NCBI RefSeq assembly: GCF_964340395.1
Contig: NC_135559.1
Coordinates: forward strand, 5,000,501 to 5,064,500
Length of the DNA: 64,000 nt
Source: Glandiceps talaboti
Lineage: Eukaryota > Hemichordata > Enteropneusta > Spengelidae
Reading direction: 5' to 3'
Below the pieces are notes generated by a model. The model was not told the origin of the DNA and ran no database searches. It worked only from the letters and a program-made list of their open reading frames with translations. This document shows, in pieces, positions 10,564 through 25,925 of the stretch; the stretch's first letter is position 1; each line of letters starts with the position of its first letter. The position numbers and the translations under genes were made by a program.

Positions 10564-11389
10564 AAACAGAGATAGTTCGAACAAATCACAAGTAACAAGT
10601 ACTTTCACACGTGAATTTACGTGTTTACATTTATTGAAGCTAACCTTTTCACACCCACAGTTTACTCAACACCTTCAGAAGAATCACTTTGTCAGATCAC
10701 AGACTCTCCATTGTCTGTGGTCAGATCCAGTTAGACACTGGAGACAAGCGATTTATTTTGTTCAAAACATGTCTGTTTCTCAATCAGAAGTGGAAGAAGA
10801 GAACTTGTGTGTATGAATTAATAATGTACATATTGTTATGATTTTAGAGTATTTTTGTAATTAATTAACAGCGCAACGATCAAGGCTAAACCAACAGATC
10901 TGATTACGTTTTTTACCTGGGCTTACTGACAAGACAGCGCCCTCATCTTTATCATTAAGCCAAGGTACAATCTGTCATTTCAGACAAAACCAAAAATTGA
11001 GTTAACGGGAAAACAAATAACTGTTGAAAATAACACAATGATCATTAGAAACCATGTACAATATTATTTTAATAGATTGAAAATTACCAACGGTCTAAGC
11101 TTTTTGACAAATCGACAAAAAAGTTGGATTTCGTTTTAAAAGAAAGCATCTTTAAAAATTTGTATTTTAGGTATAGACCGAAAATAATATTTACGTAATT
11201 AGCATAATAATACCAACCATTTGGAAAAGTCATTCGTGTTGTCCCCTTTAATAGAAAAACCGAGACGTGCTATTGGGAAATAGGGATTCCTAGCCTCTCA
11301 AACTATACGTATACCACATTTACTGCTTATGTTACGTTGTACTGTTGCCGCAAAGATACACCTCGATCGCCTCACAGACACTTGTTTCC
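10564..11389. other. No gene recognised
   Basis: An open frame of about 85 codons starts just after the hairpin at 10559. It has no splice context or recognisable motif and is not called. Confidence 0.4.
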
Positions 11390-11412
11390 CAAGATATGTT
11401 TCTGAATATAAT

Positions 11413-11537
11413 AGGGTAAAATAACACGGGTTTCTAGGATCGCATAAGTCCACACACGGCGAATATACTATACTACTAGTATATTTCGCTGTGTGTCCGA
11501 CTTAGGCGATCCAAGAAACCGGTGTTATTTTACCCCT
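11413..11537. mobile_element. Fold-back element, ~57-bp arms
   Basis: The left arm (GGGTAAAATAACACGGGTTT through CACACACGGCGAATATA) pairs with the right arm (TATATTTCGCTGTGTGTCC through TAACACC..ATTTTACCCC). There are about eight mismatches and a loop of about 10-15 bases (ACTATACTACTAG). Weaker pairing may extend to about 11395 and 11560. It fits a MITE or fold-back transposon. Confidence 0.72.
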
Positions 11538-11565
11538 TTCACATATTATCGGCCAGATATGTCAA

Positions 11566-14500
11566 TATTATTGATATTTTATTTTCTGAAATATATATCG
11601 GGAAACAAGCGTCTGTGGCTCATCTAAAATTAAATATGCAAAAATAGTGACGTCACTTGCGTCAATCACAAGAATAAAACAGTTTGGTGTTCTGTATGAC
11701 ATATACATGATGTACATTGTCTGAGCAGTCGTCGACACTTTCCGTATAATGACTTCCGCTGGTAACGTTCCATTGAGAGTACGTGACTTGGGTTTTAATA
11801 ATAGCGAAACCACGCCTATGGATTGAAAATCTATTCATTACATTTGGAAGGTGGCCTCGACCCTTTTTTCTTGGGTGAACGCGTTTTTGTCACTTTTTCA
11901 TCACAGACAAAACGATGAATTTAAAGAGGGTTTCTTCTTTCTGCTGTGGCGCCGGACATAAACTTTTTGACAACTTTGCACGTAATTCTTTTCTTTCGAA
12001 TGTTATTTTTATGTCAACGTCTTTTTAAAGTAGCGGTCTGAAATTGTGTATACTTTATAGTCGTATGCTTTTCACAGCACGAATAATTGAGGTAAAAAGC
12101 ATCCTTTTTACCACCATGCACAGTTGCCGTCATTATAAACTTTAGAAAAGGGCCATTTCCGTCGCAAAAAGAGTTCAGACATTACGGAGATTTTTCCGTA
12201 GAAACATTTACCGCTTTTTCACTTGATCCACTGGTGGAATTTTTTCTCTCGTACATGCGTCAATAATTTCAGGCAATTTGAAACTAGAAGCTATGTAAAT
12301 AAATATCCGGTCTGACATGTCAGTAGGGCACACAGGTTGAAATTGCAGCTATTGAATATGACGGTTGAAAACACGTAATACAGGATCGGTATTAAATCGT
12401 GGAAACCGAACTCCGCCACTGTGACTCGATAAAGAGACCACCCTAGAATTGTAACTTACGACCATAACTAAGTTTAATTGACTACACAATTGCCACTGTG
12501 AAAAGAGACTTGAAGCTCTCCACACCAGTAATTGTCATGGGTAATTTCAACGCTGTATGTATCGGACATCGCATCGTTCACTTGCTGTTGTATAACTTGA
12601 CGCCGTGACCTTATCTTGACCTTAGAAGATTTTTGTTTACGAATAACCACAAACCATAACCAATATTTGTAGACGTAAAAAATGCTCCATTCAAGGTTAT
12701 GAGATTTGCGTAGACATACAAGCTGTCGATTTGAGAGGCCGAGTTTTATCGAACCTGGAACTGGGCGATAACTACAGACGTGGCTTTTGAGACAGCACAG
12801 AATAATTCGATTTGTAAAAGTGCTGTGTTAAAGTATTTACCCATATCTACATACTTTTCAAGTTTGAGGTAATTCGACTTACCAACAGCGAAGAGCTCGC
12901 AGGGCAGACTGTACTAAATCTCGACAGGTCCTTTCTCTGGTTTCTTTAGTGCCTCTTGTAGTGACGTTCACACACTGTCCTTCTGTTGGTGAAGTATGCT
13001 TGTAATTTCTTTTGACGTACGTCCAACTTTACCCAGCACATAATAATACAATTACAACTGTAACACGCCACCAAGCGGTGATGTAATGTAAGAACTAGAC
13101 AGTCTCATTGTCCGTGGCAATATTAATAATTACATAAATATCCAAACCACAGGTACTTGTGCCTTGAAAGAGTCATTGTGATCTGAACCAGGTATCACGT
13201 GACAGTGATCGATAATGGGTGCGTGGTCCCATCCACCAAAAAACGCGTGTTTCTTTCAGCAGATGTGGCACACATGTATGAAAATAACTGGCGACAGCCT
13301 TATTGGGCAGTGTCCATGTTTCGACGTACCTACAACAACCTCTGAACAAGCTATCACGTGACATTAATAAAAGGATACAATGCCTCGTCGACGTCGACGA
13401 AACAGAGAAACGCCATTTTCAATTTTAACATTTAATAACAGGGTGTAGATGCTACAAAAATGATTATATAAACCTAGCTTTTTCAGCCATATTTCAACCT
13501 TCAAGTACCTGTGGTCTGTACCACACACGACATCGACAAACCCTCCATTGACGATGACGACAAACGTGTACAGCCAATAATTTACTTGTAAGACCAGTAG
13601 CAGGTGCTGTAGACATACATGTTCGTGATACCAGTCATATCGTGACGGAAAAGTGGACGTCTTTGACGTAATAGCCCAAGGGGAGAGATATTTATAGATC
13701 TGTATGTTTATGCAATTAGGTTCCTTATGGAATCGTGTTTACATAAAAATCAGATCTGAGCAATGCGGTTTCTATTTCGGACAGACACTTCAGTAAATCT
13801 CAGTCACGAATGATATTATCCGGATAATACCGCAAAATCTTGAAAAGTAAGTGTGCTAATATACCGGCTTTACGCCTTAACCTCTTCAAGATCACATATT
13901 TTCCCGCCAAAAGTATTAGGACAGAATACGCCCCATCTTTAACGGTTTAATATGTCCACATATCAATATTGATTCCCGCCAAAAAACTCCTCTACAAACT
14001 TTCTTCTTTTTGTATTATATTCTTAAATCGACCAAAACCAAAGAACATTTTGGTCTAGAATCATCATATTTATCATCAGGTTTGATTTGGGTTGTCTCTC
14101 TTACACTGTGTACATATAAGTCGTGCACAGTGGCAGGTTAAATAACGCGATATAACGTCAAGATGATGTGACGACAGTACAGCGGTTTGACGCGCCTTTT
14201 TTTACATGAGGTTACAAGGAGCACTACTATTGTTGTATTTGTAAACGTTACTGAAAGAATAATTGTACAGACAGTTAACAGTCATTTGCATACTGTAAAA
14301 ACATTAATTTTTGGTTTGAATTAATTTCGTTTATTTCACCCACAACATCGCCCATGAAAGAAATTTGTTGGGGTGTTAGTACAGTATATTCTCTGTGGTT
14401 CAATGTCTAAGGTTAATGACCTTGATGTCGATGTCCAGGCTCAAAGTCAAATATTGTAAAGACAAGTATCTTGAACGATAATCTGTAGATAGGATGCATT

Positions 14501-14813
14501 TTCTGATTAAACTGACCAGATTAGTTTTCCGGCTCATGCAAATTGGATGGGAGGGGTTTCTACTATTGCCCCAAAGAGAAGTGGCGGGTATTACTGTAAA
14601 GACGCAATTGTCGAAATTATTTCGTTGCAAAGTCAAAGCTGACAAATTAAGTAATATCATTGCGATCATTCATGATGACAACATGGAACTTTTTTTCAGT
14701 GTGTTCTTTCCAATGTTCAAGGGAGAGAGTTGATTTAAAAGTTTATATTTGGGATCATAAAAATTATGTCAAAATCAACCCAATTCTTATTGTAGAAGCT
14801 AATGTAAAATAGC
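11566..14813. other. No gene recognised; scattered regulatory-looking words
   Basis: Contains two TTCCCGCCAAAA words (13900 and 13973) matching the E2F consensus. It also has TGACCTTATCTTGACCTTAG (about 12606), with two nuclear-receptor half-sites, and a 16-bp palindrome TCGTCGACGTCGACGA (13384). No splice-bounded coding frame was found. Confidence 0.35.
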
Positions 14814-14915
14814 GAGTTGTCAAAATTTCTAGTATTATGTAACATAGAAAGTTGTCAAAATTTCTAGTACATTGTAAGGTAGAAAGTTGCAAAAGTGTCT
14901 AGTACATGTAATGTG
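14814..14915. repeat. 36-bp tandem repeat, about 2.8 degenerate units
   Basis: GTTGTCAAAATTTCTAGTA recurs at about 14815 and 14851, with a diverged third unit at about 14885 (GTTGCAAAAGTGTCTAGTA). Confidence 0.75.
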
Positions 14916-17861
14916 CAATCTGATAATGTAAATATCATTTTCCCGCCAATAATGATATCGCTGTTCTGTGTAGAATATTTCTTGTATTCCATATTTTTTG
15001 CATTTCTTTTCGCGGAAAAAACATCGCGGGTCTATCATACATGTACTAATTCAACTTAATGCATTATTAGGACTCAAATAAAATGACTGAACTAGACAAC
15101 AATGTATGCGTTACTACTGAGCATGCGTCAATTTAAGCAATGGATGGTCTGGATGAGTTATTCCAAATATCATGTTTTCAACTTCATTAAATGATCCAAT
15201 TTACATATTTGACATGTAATCTTGACATATGTTTGCACAAAATATTAATTTACCCATGTGCTTCCATCTATTTCGTACACATGTCGACCTTTCTCTCCAA
15301 GTAGTTGTTTAAAGTACCAGGGCAGTGCTTATCGCATGCATAATTCACTTCTAAGTCTTCTTTTCAAAAATTTGAAATCTAGGCAGAAGTGAGTATTATT
15401 TCTTTGATTCATCCCCAGAATGAAGTTTAAACGTGTAAGTATAATTTTGGCGGGAAATTAGCTCATATTAAAAAGAAAAGGTTAAAATGTTAATTGATTA
15501 ATAACATTTTACAGAAGCTTGATTTCTCCAGCCAGGCACCTCTCGAATATATAATATTAATAAAACACTAATGCCCCCACTAATGGCACCACAGTCTCGC
15601 GTTAGGGTTGATGACAAGTATTCTGTTGGTTGGGGCAATAGTCATTACACATTGCAATTGCTTTCTTTAAAGTTCTTACGATATACTCGACAAGATGACG
15701 TCTGTTGTTTTGTTTTTTATTGAGAATGGGACGAAGTTTCTTAGACCAAGATAACAGCAAAAGTTTGGGACTCTTTTTTCCAGTACGCATTCTGCGTTAG
15801 TAGTGAGATTTTTCGTGAAGCCTGACAGTGTAAAATAATACGATGGAGAAAGTCTATCGGGAAGAGAGAACTTGTGGTAGCCAAGAAAGCGTTTCATATC
15901 CGATGGAGTGGGGCTCTCATGCAAAAGGAGAAAAAAAGGCCCCTCTATACCGTGTCTACAATAAAATCATTCACACAGTGCGGTGACTATTTTTAACACT
16001 CCTGCTATTTCTTGTGACTACCAATCATACCAAGTATAAAATAGAATACACTAAATATAAATTGACATATCGTATCAGAATGGCTACTATGCTTCTCATT
16101 AACAGCTGGTATGCTTGGCCTGTATATAGCATTTTTTAAATATCACTATGAAACAAAACAGAAAACGTACGCAGTTTGTCATGTTGTGTGGGTTTTTTCT
16201 CGCTTTCGAATCAATCACGCGTGTGAGTGTTTCTATTTCGGTTACTACTATTAGCTTAATCGATTTACGTTGACAATGTCGATTCTGTGGTATACCTGTA
16301 AATGGGTGACCCTGTTTCAATCTGACTTTGTCGTTAGATTTTCCTTGACCAAAATTTACTTTCTTTTGACAGAACAAGTGGGTACTTGTTATAAATACAA
16401 TACTGCATTGATTAGGGGTTAAATCGTGCGCGGAATACAAAGACGGTGTCAAAAATATAACGAATAACTCCTGCCTCCCTTGAGTGGCATAATCTATTTC
16501 GTATGATATTAAAACATCGATGGTTTGGCGTTTACATTTTGTTGATTATTTTCCACGCGGTAGGTCGACCTAGAAATTGAGGAATCATGATAGATCGATT
16601 TACCATAAGGTAATTGCTGAACCACATTGCACTCAAAGAAACACATCAATCGAAAAGTTGTGATAGGATGACCGACCTTGACCTTGAAAAATTACAATCA
16701 TTTTAACATTTCACCTCTGACCTTCAAGTTCAACTAAGGAATAACTTAATTGAAATGGTAGAAATTTAAAACAGGAAGTTGTTCACACCGCATCGCACCC
16801 GATACTGGCCCCATTCTATTGATTATTTAGTAGTTGTTTGTATGAATTTAATTTGTATGTGAAATAAAATACGTTGCTGTGTGTATATATGGAATTATGT
16901 AGGCAGGGTAAAATGTAACGTGTAATGTTTGCTGATTTGCATCAACATTCGTACATGATGTTGTACTTTACTGCTTCAATTTTGTTAAACTTATTTCTAC
17001 ATTTTTTTCCATTAATTCGTATTTTAAAAAATCACGATCTCACCTTCGATTGACTTCTGTGGCCGCACAAACATCATGTCACTATCGTTCTTAATTGCGA
17101 ACATGTTTTCGATCAATATTTACGACATTTTACAGCATGTCGCAAAACTCACCCCAATGACGGTTAACTAGAAATACACCTGTCGGTTTTCGACTTCGCA
17201 GCGAAAAGAAAACCTAAGTGCACACATATGTATAATGACTAATAATCTCTGCCATAACATTTATGCAAATCAAACGCATTGTCATTCAATCCGTGCCATT
17301 GATATTGTGTGCACAGAAAATAAAGAGGGTGACCAATGACGCAATGTTTTCTTTTTTCTCTCAAAGTGATTTGCGTCTTGCAAGAATAAATGTAAAAACT
17401 ACATTCCGATGACAAGTTATCAGGTCACGTGACTTGTCATCTATCCAAATTAAATCCTGTTAAATTAATTACAGAACGTTTTGTATATTGGCAGGACGTG
17501 ACCAGCGTATTACAGTAATAAATTATTATGCAAATATTGACAACGTCATTGAATACAGCTATGGATATACCGGTTAATTGAATTATAAGCCCTGCTTTCC
17601 TATTTCCGACAAACATCCCCTTGGCGGCCTATATTTTATAGTGTAACGACACGTTCTCCTATTCCATATTTCTTTCTTTCACACGTATGGACACGTATGG
17701 ACTTATTAACATTATTGTACAATTCATTATCAAAGTATTCAATATAATTTAGATTTCTGTCCAAAAACCGTATTCTTCAAAAATCGAGTTTAATAGTTTT
17801 CAAAGACCTTAACATTATATTACCAGTTATGACTTCTACTGCGAAATTTCCGGCATGATGG
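14916..17861. other. No gene supported
   Basis: Open frames of 82 and 117 codons on the minus strand (15676-15924, 16099-16452) have no reliable homology or splice sites. E2F-like words occur at 14940 and 15447. AGGTCA-type half-sites in tandem (GACCTTGACCTTGA) sit near 16675. A 34-bp hairpin with arms GATGACAAGT lies at 17408-17441 and lacks flanking duplications. Confidence 0.35.
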
Positions 17862-19276
17862 TAGACTTAAATGCAATGTAAATTTGATATATCTATACCC
17901 AGACTTAAATGCAATGTAAATTTGATATCTATACCAAGACTTGAATGCAATGTAAATTTGATATCTATACCAAGACTTAAATGCAATGTAAATTTGATAT
18001 CTATACCCAGACTAAAATGCAATGTAAATTTGATATCTATACCAAGACTTGAATGCAATGTAAATTTGATATCTATACCCAGACTAAAATGCGATGTAAA
18101 TTTGATATCTATACCCAGACTTAAATGCAATGTAAATTTGATATCTATACCAAGACTTAAATGCAATGTAAATTTGATATCTATACCAAGACTTGAATGC
18201 AATGTAAATTTGATATCTATACCCAGACTTGAATGCAATGTAAATTTGATATCTATACCAAGACTTGAATGCAATGTGAATTTGATATCTATACCCAGAC
18301 TAAAATGCAATGTAAATTTGATATCTATACCCAGACTAAAATGCAATGTAAATTTGATATCTATACCAAGACTTAAATGCAATGTAAATTTGATATCTAT
18401 ACCAAGACTTGAATGCAATGTAAATTTGATATCTATGCCCAGACTTGAATGCAATGTAAATTTGATATCTATACCAAGACTTGAATGCAAGGTAAATTTG
18501 ATATCTATACCCAGACTTGAATGCAATGTAAATTTGATATCTATACCAAGACTTGAATGCAATGTAAATTTGATATCTATACCTAGACTTGAATGCAATG
18601 TAAATTTGATATCTATACCAAGACTTGAATGCAATGTAAATTTGATATCTATACCAAGACTTGAATGCAATGTAAATTTGATATCTATGCCCAGACTTGA
18701 ATGCAATGTAAATTTGATATATATACCAAGACTTGAATGCAAGGTAAATTTGATATCTATACCAAGACTTGAATGCAATGTAAATTTGATATCTATACCA
18801 AGACTTGAATGCAATGTAAATTTGATATCTATACCAAGACTTGAATGCAATGTAAATTTGATATCTATACCAAGACTTGAATGCAATGTAAATTTGATAT
18901 CTATACCAAGACTTGAATGCAATGTAAATTTGATATCTATACCCAGACTAAAATGCAATGTAAATTTGATATCTATACCCAGACTAAAATGCAATGTAAA
19001 TTTGATATCTATACCAAGACTTGAATGCAATGTAAATTTGATATCTATACCAAGACTTGAATGCAATGTAAATTTGATATCTATACCAAGACTTGAATGC
19101 AAGGTAAATTTGATATCTATACCCAGACTTGAATGCAATGTAAATTTGATATCTATACCCAGACTTGAATGAAATGTAAATTTGATATCTATACCCAGAC
19201 TAAAATGCAATGTAAATTTGATATCTATACCAAGACTTGAATGCAATGTAAATTTAATATCTACGCCAATATTAAA
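17862..19276. repeat. 36-bp minisatellite, about 39 units
   Basis: The unit contains TGCAATGTAAATTTGATATC and TATACC(A/C)AGACT, with variable positions (CCAAGACTTG, CCCAGACTAA, CCCAGACTTA). The first unit has a 2-bp insertion and the last is diverged. Because 36 is a multiple of three and the unit lacks stops in one frame per strand, both strands read open for more than 400 codons. These frames are a consequence of the period and are not called as genes. Copies are contiguous with no spacers, so it is not a CRISPR array. Confidence 0.97.
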
Positions 19277-19699
19277 ATGCTGATTTAAAGAAAATAAAAT
19301 CAAAGCTCTTTCCCGACTGATTATTTTCCTTGAAAAAAAGTAAATTTGATTAATTCCCATATGTATGTAATCTCCCGTTATGATAACATTTAAGTAATAG
19401 GTCTCCATGATTTATAAAGACAGGGAGAATCTGCTCAGTAAATATTGAATTGAAACTATGCTGACATACACAATAGTAAACCAGGCACGTATAAAAAGTG
19501 TGGATTGAAGACGGAATGGACATAAAACGTCTAGTAGATTAAACTGTATTGTAAGTACAGTCACCTAATTAGCAATGACTACATATCAAAGCCATACTAC
19601 ATCAAGTAAATGCGAATTTCCCCTCTGACTCCGCAGATGATTTGTAATGAGAGTTATCTGGCTAATAGCCTGTGAGACTACTTAGTTACTCTGCAATAC
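19277..19699. other. No gene recognised
   Basis: AT-rich flank of the minisatellite; nothing supported. Confidence 0.4.
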
Positions 19700-19985
19700 G
19701 TGTAATTCTAATAATAATAATCTTTATTTGTCCAAATAAATTCGGAAATTTGTTGAATGGTCGCCGCAGAGCAGCGCCCTAGTGCCCTAGTGTTGAAGAA
19801 GCAGGAGGAAACCGGAGTGCCCGGGGAAAACCTGCGTTGTTCGGCAGGGTCAAACTGAGCATCACCCTTCTTACATGCAGACCTAGTTAAATTTTAAATC
19901 AAACCCAGCCAACACCAGGCGGGTTCGAACCCAGACTGCAGAGGTAAGAGGCGTACGAGCTAACCGCTCGGCCACCGATCCAAGA
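19700..19985 (-). mobile_element. tRNA-derived SINE, family B, well-preserved copy
   Basis: Read on the minus strand, the head at about 19984 has an A box GTGGCCGAGCGGTTAGC. About 45 bases later comes a perfect B box GGGTTCGAACCC. The body contains CCGAACAACGCAGGTTTTCC and CCGGGCACTCCGGTTTCCTC, and the 3' end is an (ATT)n tail at about 19708-19722. The head resembles a type-II (Leu/Ser-like) tRNA but has no closing acceptor stem, so it is a SINE rather than a tRNA gene. The CTCCGGTTTCCTCC core resembles conserved central domains shared by metazoan SINE superfamilies; which one I cannot say. Confidence 0.88.
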
Positions 19986-20071
19986 TCTTAAAGCTTATCG
20001 CAACATTTCCTATTGGAATTGTCAGTTCCAAAGCTCCGTTGATATAGATATTGAAAGGAACACGTACTCAC

Positions 20072-20300
20072 CGAAATCAACAATTTCACTGGGCAGGTCC
20101 TACATATTATGAATTGAATGTACGGTATCTAAGCACTCACTCACTCGCTCGCTTGCTGTGAAAGGCTCGTAGTGTGATAGTCGTGTACCGAGAGAGACGC
20201 ACGCTCTGTCCGTCGTCCTTGGCCAGATCTCGGCCAAAATCATTTATTCATCGGCGAATGAGGCGTACCTAGGGGCTTCCTTGCATTAGGAAGTGATTAC
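20072..20300 (-). promoter_or_regulatory. CpG-enriched patch with a possible non-coding first exon (minus strand)
   Basis: CpGs cluster between about 20120 and 20290 in an otherwise CpG-poor area. On the minus strand a consensus donor (TTTCG|GTGAGT) occurs at 20071-20066. It could be the first exon of a minus-strand gene, possibly the cholinesterase far downstream, but nothing links them directly. Confidence 0.2.

Positions 20301-23329
<3,029 letters not shown>

Positions 23330-23391
<62 letters not shown>
23330..23391. repeat. (GT)n microsatellite
   Basis: About 31 perfect units. Confidence 0.98.
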
Positions 23392-23392
<1 letters not shown>

Positions 23393-24750
23393 CATGTCAA
23401 CAACATTTGTGTTTGAAGCCTTATTGATACCTTCATGCCCATAATACATGGCTTCAGTGCAAAGTAGATTTTTCCTCCAACCTGCATATTTTAACACCCT
23501 GTCGTGCCCTGCAACCTTGTATTTCTGCCATTTTCTTCAAAGTGATAATACATATGATTGTTTTCCATAATGAATGTCAAAATCAGCGAAAATTACCGAA
23601 AAACTGAACATTTTTGTTTAAATGTATTTTTGACGGGAACTTGAAAACATATTCCGCTCAATATTTCAATCTGTGAACTGCAACGGCAAAGAATAATCCA
23701 TGTAAAATAAATTGACACATTATTGAATGGCTTGAAAAATGATAATTTGAAACGAAAATATATATTTGGAAAATTGGTTTTGGAGTTTTAGGCGCGGCAT
23801 CGCTGAGTTTCTGCTTAACCGTTTCCGAAGAGATGGTGTTGCAATGATTGACAGTACTACATTTGCTGAACTCTCCTTAGTGAGACTTAAAAAGCTTTCT
23901 AAACACCAGCTACTTTTAATTGGACATGTTTGCATTATAGCATCTGGCGTGATCACACGAGCAAGCTCAGAGGTAGTGAGAAATGATTACTTTTATGTGG
24001 TCATCTCTGAATCACAATTAGCCGTCGGAATATCAACCAAATCGGTGTCTATGTCCCAGGAATATTAATCAAAATGGCGAAATTACAAGAGCGAAGTTCA
24101 GTTGTGCATTTACTGATATCAAAATGAATGCATAAGCTGGAATATTTGGACTCATTTGTAAAGAAATGTGAAAATAGCTGTAACCTACCTGAGTAGTGTG
24201 CGGAATGGCTGAGATTACTGAAGAATGAGCCCGACTTCCTCTCCCAGGGTAGCTTCAGATTTCTACGGCTGCTGATTTACGATCAGACACTTTGAGGCTT
24301 TTATGGTGTTGACTTGATATCAATCATGTCGGATAATAATTTAAAGTGGGAACTATTTAGAAGGGAATACATACACGCAGATATCGTGTGGACTGAATCA
24401 ATTGGCGACCTCTAGAAGGCTGTGTAACGGGAACGACCGTCACGTATGTACAGTTGCTGGGTTTTTTCCAGCAATCACAGTTTTAATTATATAATAAAAT
24501 TAATGTATTAACAAAGCATGTAAATGAAGCACAATAATTAAATGGCATCGAACTTTGACGTAATTGATAATAGGTGTATACATAACATTCCACTGTCTGA
24601 TTATTCATACCATATTGGAGTATACCTAAATAATGCACTAAAGAGGGCGCCAGACATCTGTCATTTTGATTGCTGGCCATTAATCTCACAGTATATGTGT
24701 ACATGAGCCTTCTCTGGTAACAGCTGACGCACATTTTAATTAGCAAATAT
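23392..24750. other. No gene supported
   Basis: Overlapping open frames on both strands near 23720-24068 (78 and 100 codons) lack recognisable motifs and splice context. Confidence 0.35.
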
Positions 24751-24917
24751 ACCTGCCTACCTACCTACCTACCTACCTACCTACCTACCTACCTACCTAC
24801 CTACCTACCAACCAACCAACCAACCAACCAACCAACCAAACAAACAAACAAACAAACAAACAAACAAGCAGTCAGTCAGTCAGTCAGTTAGTCAGTCAGT
24901 CAGTCAGTCAGTCAGTC
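24751..24917. repeat. Serial compound microsatellite (ACCT)(AACC)(AAAC)(AGTC)
   Basis: Successive pure runs are CTAC, then CAAC, then AAAC, then CAGT. The first three neighbouring units differ by one base, so the array drifts stepwise along its length. Confidence 0.96.
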
Positions 24918-24965
24918 TATAATTTAAATGTCTGTCCCGTTCCTCTCTCCCTCTCTCCATGTATC

Positions 24966-24972
24966 GCCTGCC

Positions 24973-25004
<32 letters not shown>

Positions 25005-25214
25005 AGTCAGTTAGTCAGTCCATGTATGTATGTATGTATGTATGTATGTATGTATGTATGTATGTATGTATGTATGTATGTATGTATGTATGTATGTATG
25101 TATGTATGTATGTATGTATGTATGTATGTATGTATGTATGTATGTATGTATGTATGTATGTATGTATGTATTTTGTGGGGGTGGGTTGGGTGGGTCTGTC
25201 TGTCTGTCTGTCTA

Positions 25215-25256
<42 letters not shown>

Positions 25257-25257
25257 C
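24966..25257. repeat. Compound microsatellite (CTGT)n(GTAT)n(CTGT)n
   Basis: About 145 bp of pure GTAT is bracketed by CTGT runs, with a GTGGGGGTGGGTTGGGTGGG insert at about 25175. All open frames here come from the periodicity. Confidence 0.97.
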
Positions 25258-25637
25258 TATAGACACCCCATCATAAACCACCAGGGTGATAATTTGTTCT
25301 TTGTCGGATACTGAAGCAAAACCTCAAATTTTATGATATTTCGTTGTTCAATGTATTTCTATAGTATCGAGAGTTTTCAGTCTTAATGAATCACAGATGA
25401 GTAACCATCCGTAGACAAATTCTTGGTTTGTCCTTGGGATGGAGAATCTACAGTACGTGCTTGATTGCTTGTCTGAAAATGAGAGACTAGAAATATAGTT
25501 TCTTAATTTTCTGTGACCATCGATGCACGCCAGTCGTTTTAATGATATGAACTTATCATATCTACAAGGTTACACGATGTTCATCTATCAATATATGGAG
25601 GACCCTATAACGAATGACAAAATTTACTCTGTGAAAA

Positions 25638-25713
25638 CAGTGGAATGACGCCTTTTTACACCAGTACTACATTAAGTATGCTGAATAATATAGTAAAGGG
25701 TGTCATTCCACTG
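25638..25713. mobile_element. 76-bp terminal-inverted-repeat element
   Basis: CAGTGGAATGAC at 25638 is matched by GTCATTCCACTG at 25702-25713. Pairing continues inward (GCCTTTTTAC against TAAAGGGT) to about 21 bp. The interior is short and non-coding. No target duplication is evident at the edges. Confidence 0.6.
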
Positions 25714-25789
25714 CTATCTAGATCTCTAACTGGCGGCGGCATGCGCCGGATGTCAAAATCACAAAATAATGCAAAGTTAGACTATACAG

Positions 25790-25925
25790 CGGGTCAAAGT
25801 GAAATGTGACCATCTCCTAATCCCATTTTCTATACGGCCTTCCCCAAGGACCGATTTGTAAATAGTGACCCCCTCCATACTCCCCCCTGTAATTATTAAA
25901 GTTTACTGAAGGGCCCCCTAACATC
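25790..25925. mobile_element. Degenerate relic with C-rich run and CCCCCTAAC end
   Basis: CCCCCTGTAATTATTAAAG followed by GGGCCCCCTAAC resembles the ends at 3140-3165 and 8534-8640. Boundaries are unclear. Confidence 0.25.

Noticed and set aside
15676-15924. Fragment of a retrotransposon polyprotein (frame containing MKRFLGYHKFSLP)
   Set aside because: The resemblance to the RFLG motif of LTR-element reverse transcriptases is a few residues only. The rest does not fit and there are no LTRs nearby.
16099-16452. 117-codon minus-strand open frame
   Set aside because: No motif, no splice signals and an unusual cysteine/histidine scatter typical of chance frames in AT-rich DNA.
17408-17441. 34-bp hairpin with GATGACAAGT arms as a fourth micro-palindrome insertion
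   Set aside because: It lacks CATRGA ends and the flanks ACATTCC/TATCCAA are not direct repeats.
17862-19276. Possible CRISPR array (36-bp direct repeats)
   Set aside because: Units are directly contiguous with no unique spacers, the locus is in animal DNA, and no cas-like gene is present; it is a minisatellite.
19920-19985. Functional tRNA gene (A and B boxes present)
   Set aside because: The 3' acceptor strand and a cloverleaf closing stem are missing, and the sequence continues into a SINE body found elsewhere in the window.
24448-24474. Hairpin TTGCTGG-GTTTTTT-CCAGCAA resembling a terminator
   Set aside because: Rho-independent terminators are bacterial; here it is a short chance hairpin without a target duplication.
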